The position numbers were made by a program, and so were the translations under genes. Shown here in pieces: positions 58,061 to 64,000 of a stretch of 64,000 bases of DNA. The notes below the pieces were generated by a model. It did not search any database. It was not told where the DNA came from and saw only the letters and a list, made by a program, of their open reading frames with translations. The stretch covers positions 982,733-1,046,732 of the forward strand of contig JAESUZ010001519.1 of NCBI GenBank assembly GCA_017311185.1, read 5' to 3'. Origin of the DNA: Proteles cristata cristata. Its lineage: Eukaryota; Chordata; Mammalia; Carnivora; Hyaenidae. How positions within the stretch are numbered: the first letter of the stretch is position 1; each line of letters starts with the position of its first letter.

Positions 58061-59872
58061 AATTACAGTCAGTAATGTATTAAGTTAGTAGACAAAGATA
58101 TTATCAAAATATACTGGTTGATGACCATAATCTATAAATGTCCGGGCTGAAGTGAAACAAGAGGTTCTAGAAAACCAAAATCATGGTTTGGCTGCCTTTC
58201 TCTCATTTCAGCTTCTTTTATCTCCTGGTTCTCTAGTTGTGGAAGCAATGGGCTAACCCTCCTGAAACAGAGGCTATTCGGGAGATTTCCATTCTGACTC
58301 AGAGAGGAAATACCAGGAAGACCATGAGGGAGCTGGCTCTGGAGAGACTTCTACCCAGGTTACACACTGCAGGGAAGCAAACGTGTTGGATAGTATTCAG
58401 AAGACAAATCATACTAAATTATGGGGGCTTTCCAAAACAAATCCCTTTCAAAATAACCTGTTATTAACATTTGGCTTCTAGTTAAAAACTATTTGCTGTA
58501 AATTCTGTAATCTTCATCCTTATGTACCATTTTCTTTTAAATATATCCTCGTCTTGATTAGGAATTAGTTCATATTGAATGGTCTCACAGTGATTACCAT
58601 CATGCCAATGCAATACTAGTCATTAAAGTGACTAAGTTGTTAATGGTGCTAATCAGCAATTCATAAACATGCTTTTTTGTTACATCTCAAACTATCACAC
58701 TACCAAAGTGATTATTAGCAAACAATGAACTTGGATGACTCTTGGAGAATCTTAAGCATAAAAAGGAAAAAGTTGTCATGACTTTCTTAAAACTGGATAT
58801 TGAGGTTTTTAGATGCTAAAAGCTTTAAACACACCCATATTTCATCACGATCGAATGTAATTTTTTAAGTTTGACCATGCAAGAAATACTAGTTATGAAG
58901 AGTAGTTCCTAGATTTCTAAATATTATAAATCAAATAAATTGGCCTGCTTTGGCAATTAAATTACACAAAATAATAGAAAATGCAAAAGGAAGTAAGCTT
59001 TTGGTATTTTAGAACATGGGAAGACAAGTAACTACCTAGGTAACTTGTAGGTAGTGTTCTCACCAAATTATTCTTGGTTTTGGATTGTGTATCTTAGCTA
59101 GACAGCTTCGGAGAAGAGGAAACTCCACTTTACCTCTGGATCCAATTTTCCAGCATAATGTGTTAGTACAAAATACACCAATTTGACCTCACTCAGTGCC
59201 AAGAAGTTAAAATTATGCTATTAAGGTTACAACAGAAACATTTGAAATTGCTTCGTAGAGGATTAACCAGCTTTTCTCTCTCTCTTTTTTTCCTCAGCAG
59301 AAATGAGAATGACCTTGTGCTATTTTCTGATTTTTTATTAAGCATAAATGAAAATGCAACAACATAAGATAGAACCTCAAACATATCATGCTGTTAGCTA
59401 AAATAACAAGAACAATCCAGGAGCTAAGCAATGACTCCTACGCCAGGTCCTCAAGCAAGCTTGACACAGAGCAGACTGTGTGAAAATCAGAACACTTATC
59501 TCAACGAAAACTCATAGACTTTACCTCTCCAGTCCCCACCCCCCACCCCCCCTGGCTTGGTTTTCACAGTATTATGTGTACTAAAGGAATTCTAAGTCCA
59601 TCTGCAGTCAGAAGTATCTAATATTGACTAATTATTCATCAAACAGGCCTCCTGCCCAGTGTTGTGGATGTAATAGTGCACAAGGCAGAGTCCAACCCTC
59701 AGCTGGTCTTACCACGTGTGGATGAAGTGAGCCACAGAGGGGTGCATATAAACTTAAGAGTAGGTGAGTAATTCCGGTAAAAGAAACGAGTCACCCAATT
59801 TCAGTTCCCAGAAAAGAGCAAGAAGTGGGGCATTCCATGGGAAAGAGACAGGATAAGAGGAAGCCTAAGGTT
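58061..59872. other. AT-rich unique DNA
   Basis: A C-run lies near 59540. A possible ancient relic at 59640-59770 resembles those at 3600 and 45950. No gene. Confidence 0.5.
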
Positions 59873-59890
59873 AAAATGAGCACAGGATTA

Positions 59891-60113
59891 TTTAAAATTA
59901 TTTTTAATGTTTTATTTATTTCTGAGAGAGAGAGAGAGACAGCGTGAGCAGGCGAGGGTCAGAGAGAGAGGGAGACACAGAATCTGAAACAGGCTCCAGG
60001 CTCTGAGCTGGCTGTCAGCACAGAGCTCGACGCAGGGCTCGAACCCATGAACCATGAGATCATGACCTGAGCCTAAGTCGGACGCTTAACCGACTGAGCC
60101 ACCCAGGCACCTC
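59891..60113 (-). mobile_element. Felid-type tRNA SINE, full length
   Basis: 18-bp duplication aaaatgagcacaggatta (59873-59890) and aaaatgagcacaagatta (60114-60131). Reversed head gccacccaggcacct. Confidence 0.96.
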
Positions 60114-60155
60114 AAAATGAGCACAAGATTAAAAGGAATTTGATATGACGCTAGA

Positions 60156-60158
<3 letters not shown>

Positions 60159-60208
<50 letters not shown>
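60159..60208. repeat. (GT)25 microsatellite
   Basis: An uninterrupted GT array of about 50 bp, the longest pure dinucleotide run outside SINE bodies. Confidence 0.97.
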
Positions 60209-60209
<1 letters not shown>

Positions 60210-61680
60210 GGGGAGTGCATGATGGAATCACTGGAGTGGAAGCCAGGGAGCCACACCACTGAGAGCTTTGGATGAACTTTGTCTTCAAGGCAAGGAGTTC
60301 ACTGAAGGAATTTAGGTAGGAAAGAAAGACAGGCATGTCTGCATTTGGAAAGAGAATTCTAGAGGCAGGTAAGGAATGATTTGTCTTGCCTGAGAGGCCA
60401 GTTAGGAAACTGTTAAGAAACAGGTAATAATTTAACTAAAGGAAGGTAGTGAGAGCAGGGGATATTAAGAACTGGGCAATTTAAGATAAAGATGCATGTC
60501 CTGGACAGAGTTTCAGGTTGTCTGCACATCGAGCTAATAGAGAAGGACAATTCATGGATAGAACTTCATAGTACTTCCTGGACTTCCATGAACATAGGAG
60601 AAAGAGCAAATCTGTGTGGCAGGAATTTGATCAAGTTGTCAAAAAATCAGTAGGAAGTGAGACTTATGAGAAGGTCAATGACACCTCTAGAAAATATGGA
60701 TAGAATTTAGAGAAATCACCAAGTCCTTATTATTATTAGAAAAGAACATATTAGTAGTGAATTATAACAATTGTAGCCAGTATCATAAAAACAAAGTTTT
60801 TGATAATATTATTTCCCTCCCCCTCAGACCTTCAGAGAATCAAATCTCCAACGTAATTACCTTTTCAATTATGAAGAAAAATATCATACATTTTGGCATC
60901 TAAAGTATTTTGAAAGGATTAAATTTATGCAAATATGAAAAATCAGATCAACAAATGTCTTATGTCTTTATATCCTATGGTTCACTCTTATCTTGGTAAT
61001 TAACACTGGATTCCTGGCCACAGAGGGTGTATTAAATGAGGTTTCAGGAGAAAAAAAAAAAAAGGCAGGTTCTGTTAATGTCAGTTACTACCAGCATCAT
61101 GTATAAGCAGAGTGCTAGGTTCTGGAGAAAATGAGATGTGAGAAGTGATCCCTGAATAATCAGAGTCCACCATTTTTCTCTGGATCGGCGATATACTAAG
61201 ATATCAAAATATATCAAAAGATAATGCAAGTTAGAAGCTTTTCTGAGTACCTACAAGTTACACAGTGATACATAACACATGTCATAGAATTAGAGCTTTT
61301 TCTCTTATCAGTGAGTCCTTTCTACCTACCACCTACACTAAGGAATTTTAAAATATATATAAAGTATGCAACCCACTTAAATAGTATGCACAGAAAGAAA
61401 GTTTGGTATGTAACATACATGCTTCCAGGGAGTAAGATAAGGAACACACGTGACCCCTCTACCCATGAGAAATTCAGTTGAGTGGATAATAACAGACACC
61501 CAATTAGAGGTTGTGGGCTCATGTGAAAGTAGTCCACAGGTAGGCGGGCCAGACCCGGCACAGCGCTCAGCAAAATCATCCATGGTCCTGGCTCCTTCTG
61601 TACCCCGTCTTCCGTCCCCAAAGCCCCAGGTTTTCTGCTGGCGTTACGGCCAGAACAAGGGAGTTCCAAGGAGGAACAAG
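60209..61680. other. Unique DNA, left part possibly ancient repeat
   Basis: 60230-60560 (gaagccagggagccacacca, gaggccagttaggaaactgt) has the order of a widespread mammalian relic I cannot name securely. The 115-codon minus frame at 61322-61669 has no motif beyond a hydrophobic end. Confidence 0.45.
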
Positions 61681-61696
61681 GAAAAACACAAGTGAG

Positions 61697-61890
61697 GAGT
61701 GCCTGGGTGGTTCAGTCAGTGAAGTGTCCAATTCTTGATCTCGACTCAAATCGCGCTCTCACTGTTTGTGAGTTTGAGCCCTGCATCGGGCTCTGCGCTG
61801 AGGGTGTGGAGCCTGCGTGGGATTCCCTCTCTCCTTCTCTCTGCCCCTCCCCTGCTTGTATTTAAATAAATATTTTAGAAAATTAAGAAA
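61697..61890 (+). mobile_element. Older felid-type tRNA SINE
   Basis: Head gagtgcctgggtggttcagt with diverged tcgactcaaatcgcgctctc. Flanks gaaaaacacaagtgag (61681-61696) and gaaaaaacacaagggag (61891-61907). Confidence 0.93.
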
Positions 61891-61907
61891 GAAAAAACAC
61901 AAGGGAG

Positions 61908-63138
61908 AAGTATAGCACTTCCTGCCACAGAGTCATTTTCTTGTACGTGGTTATGAAGTGTCAGGGAGACCCATGCAAACACTTCCGCTTACGTCTTGCC
62001 GGCCACGCCTACCTGTGACAACCTTGGAGGCACCCAGGTGGTGGGAGAACATTTTTTAAATGCTAAACAAAAAGACGTGTCTGTGCAGAGTTCCAAAATT
62101 TGCAAAAAGTTAATCGTCTTTCAGAGTGGAGGTACCTAAGACACACTCGCAGGTGACAGAGGCGAAGGCACCATCTCCGCAGGACTATTCTGAGATGTCC
62201 TTCAGATGGAAGGGACCATATTAGCAGGAACCCGCAACTTCAGAGATGAAAAAAAACAACAGCCACAGAAATGGTAACTATCTGCCTAAATGTCATGGAC
62301 TCTTTTTAAGTTCTTTAAAATATGGATGATGGTTGAAAGCAAAAATTATGTAGGCTGCTGTGCTTTCTACGTGTGTAGATATAACACACTGGAAAACTAC
62401 CAGGTGCAGGAGTGAGGTTAGGGAAGCCCATGTGGTAAGAGTTCTACACTCCAACTGCGAAAATTCTAAGTGGATCATGAAAAGTAGAGAGTGCAGAATC
62501 CCTACAGCAACCACTGAAAACTATGCAGGGCAAAAGGCTCAGTAAGTAAAGTCAAGTAGTAACCAATATTCAGACACATCGATGTTCTGTATTGTCTTCT
62601 GAATTATTTGGTAAAATTCTTTATTCCCAAGTGACTGATCAAACTTGGGTCTTAAAGTGAAGGAAAGTAACCTAACCTCTACTTAAATGTGCTTAAGGTA
62701 ATTTATGCACATAGCAAAGAAGTCAGCAAAAGGTGTAAGGAGTCGTTCCTTGGAGCTAAGATTTATAAGCTCTGGTACAGAGAATGGGACCTAGGTTTCT
62801 GGCTATTTTCAGATATGCTACAGAAACTAGGACTGATTTGTTGGCTGGTTTGATGTCTCATGGCCTAGCTCTAAAACTATGTATTTTTGAGAATCTTAAA
62901 CACCAAGCCCATTACTGATAGAATAATCTTAAAACTCCAGAGAATCATCCAACTAACTTTTCCATCCTCTACAATGCCTTCACCAAGCCCACCCACTTCC
63001 AACGGCTACAACCAGGCCTTCAAAATCCCCAGTGACTAAAGTTTCAAATCCTCACTGACTCTTTCCTACTTTTACCCCAATATCATGGCCCCATGTTGGT
63101 GGCATTCATTCTTATTGCTAATTCTAAGTATTGTGTTT
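61908..63138. other. Unique DNA
   Basis: tgcagaatccctacagcaac near 62490 recalls an old repeat; nothing else seen. Confidence 0.45.
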
Positions 63139-63270
63139 ATCTTTCCCCTTCCCTCTTCTCCCCCTCCCCCTCCCTCTCCCTTCCTCCCCTCATCCTCTCC
63201 TCCTCCCTTCCCCCTCCTCTTCATCCCCTCTTCTTCCTCCTCCTCCCCTCTTCCTCCTCCTTCTTCTTTT
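63139..63270. repeat. Polypyrimidine (CCT/TCC)n tract
   Basis: Almost pure C and T for about 130 bases on the plus strand, with cctcctcctcccctcttcct-type units ending in a T-run. The proline/serine-rich open frames here are artefacts of this composition. Confidence 0.95.
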
Positions 63271-63284
63271 TTTAAAATTTTAAA

Positions 63285-63415
63285 CTGACTCCAGTACTAG
63301 AATATCACATCCATAAGAACAGAAACCCAGGCTGTCTGGTTCCCCCTCATATCCCTGAAACCGAGCACAGAATGTAGCACTTAGCAACACATACATTTGT
63401 TGAAAAACATTAATC
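63285..63415 (+). mobile_element. L2 relic, 3' end
   Basis: ccataagaacagaaacccag, then accgagcacagaatgtagca and catacatttgttgaaaaaca, fit an L2 3' end. Confidence 0.6.
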
Positions 63416-63661
63416 TCATTGGATTTTGACATTAAAATAAACATTTGATACCTTCACACGGAATCATAATCATTCTATATTAGTCACTATGCTTTCAACT
63501 TCTTATACAGTAATTTGATATCCTCATTATTAAGTCAGTTCCAACTTCAACAACACAGCAAATGTACAGTTCTTATGGGGTTTTTTCCTTCTATCTTTTT
63601 GAACTCTAGGACCCACAATGGCATGAACTGCGTTTTGTCTTTGCCTTTAAGTGTGACACAG

Positions 63662-63716
63662 CATCTGACAGGTAATAGGTATGCAATACAATCTGACACA
63701 TAATAGGTATGCAGTA
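63662..63716. repeat. Two-copy tandem duplication, 27-28 bp unit
   Basis: catctgacaggtaataggta... is followed at once by a near copy, caatctgacacataataggt..., within L2-like DNA. Confidence 0.85.
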
Positions 63717-63861
63717 CCTGTTTCCTAAAAACGAAAAAAGAAAGCTAGGAAGGTTTTTAGTTATACTTCATTGAATAGGACCTATTAATAAAGAAATAGA
63801 ATTTTTTATTTCAATGATTTATTGATTAGTAAAAAGTATTCATTAAAAATAGCATTCAATA

Positions 63862-64000
63862 GGGGCGCCTGGGTGGCTTAGTCGGTTAAGTGTCCGACTT
63901 TCGCTTAGGTCATGATCTCGCGGTTCGTGGGTTCGAGCCCCGCATCAGACTCTGTTCTGACTGCCAGCTCAGAGCCTGGAGCCTGTTTCAGTCTGTGACT
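63862..64000 (+). mobile_element. Young-subfamily felid tRNA SINE, cut by the window edge
   Basis: Head ggggcgcctgggtggcttag, B box gggttcgagccccgc, body up to tcagtctgtgact. The tail lies outside the window. Confidence 0.96.

Noticed and set aside
63085..63288. Proline/serine-rich open frames
   Set aside because: Pure artefact of the polypyrimidine repeat.

Overview
The window looks like nuclear DNA from a carnivoran mammal, most likely a cat (Felidae) or a close feliform. The main evidence is about 43 copies of a tRNA-derived SINE whose head begins GGCGCCTGGGTGGC and carries a GGTTCGAGCCC B box, a CT-rich body and an AATAAA-type tail. This is the felid kind of carnivore SINE (SINEC/CAN-SINE) and does not resemble the dog SINEC_Cf head. 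Carnivore-type LINE-1, ancient L2, MIR and MER5 relics and one solo LTR complete the repeat content. Nothing prokaryotic, plasmid-like or phage-like was seen.

No complete protein-coding gene can be supported. Almost all open frames lie inside repeats or are short chance frames in AT-rich DNA. The exception worth testing is a 195-nt open segment on the minus strand (32446-32640) with a good splice donor and a usable acceptor. It would encode a hydrophobic, membrane-segment-like peptide. The window is therefore intergenic, or lies inside a large intron of a gene that may run on the minus strand.

Layout: 1-11 kb is unique DNA with L2 and MIR relics and about ten SINEs. At 11.1-15.4 kb there is a 5'-truncated, internally deleted plus-strand L1 with an exact 17-bp target-site duplication and three nested SINEs. 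15.4-31.4 kb is unique DNA dense in SINEs, with a MER5-type relic near 24.2 kb and a tiny L1 insertion near 28.1 kb. 31.4-34.4 kb holds the candidate exon and a MIR. 34.4-38.7 kb is an old minus-strand L1 into which a younger minus-strand L1 with an inverted 5' end has inserted. 39-43.5 kb is SINE-poor unique DNA. A complete solo LTR with a 4-bp duplication occupies 43713-44339. From 44.4 kb to the end, unique DNA alternates with SINEs, L2 3' ends, a (GT)25 microsatellite and a 130-bp polypyrimidine tract. The last SINE runs off the window edge.

There is no operon or pathway logic here. The history is one of layered retrotransposition, readable from target-site duplications: MIR and L2 first, then older L1 and SINEs, then the LTR, the younger L1s and the young SINE subfamily, which has hit some sites twice. 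Family names come from recognising sequence patterns by eye, not from a database search.
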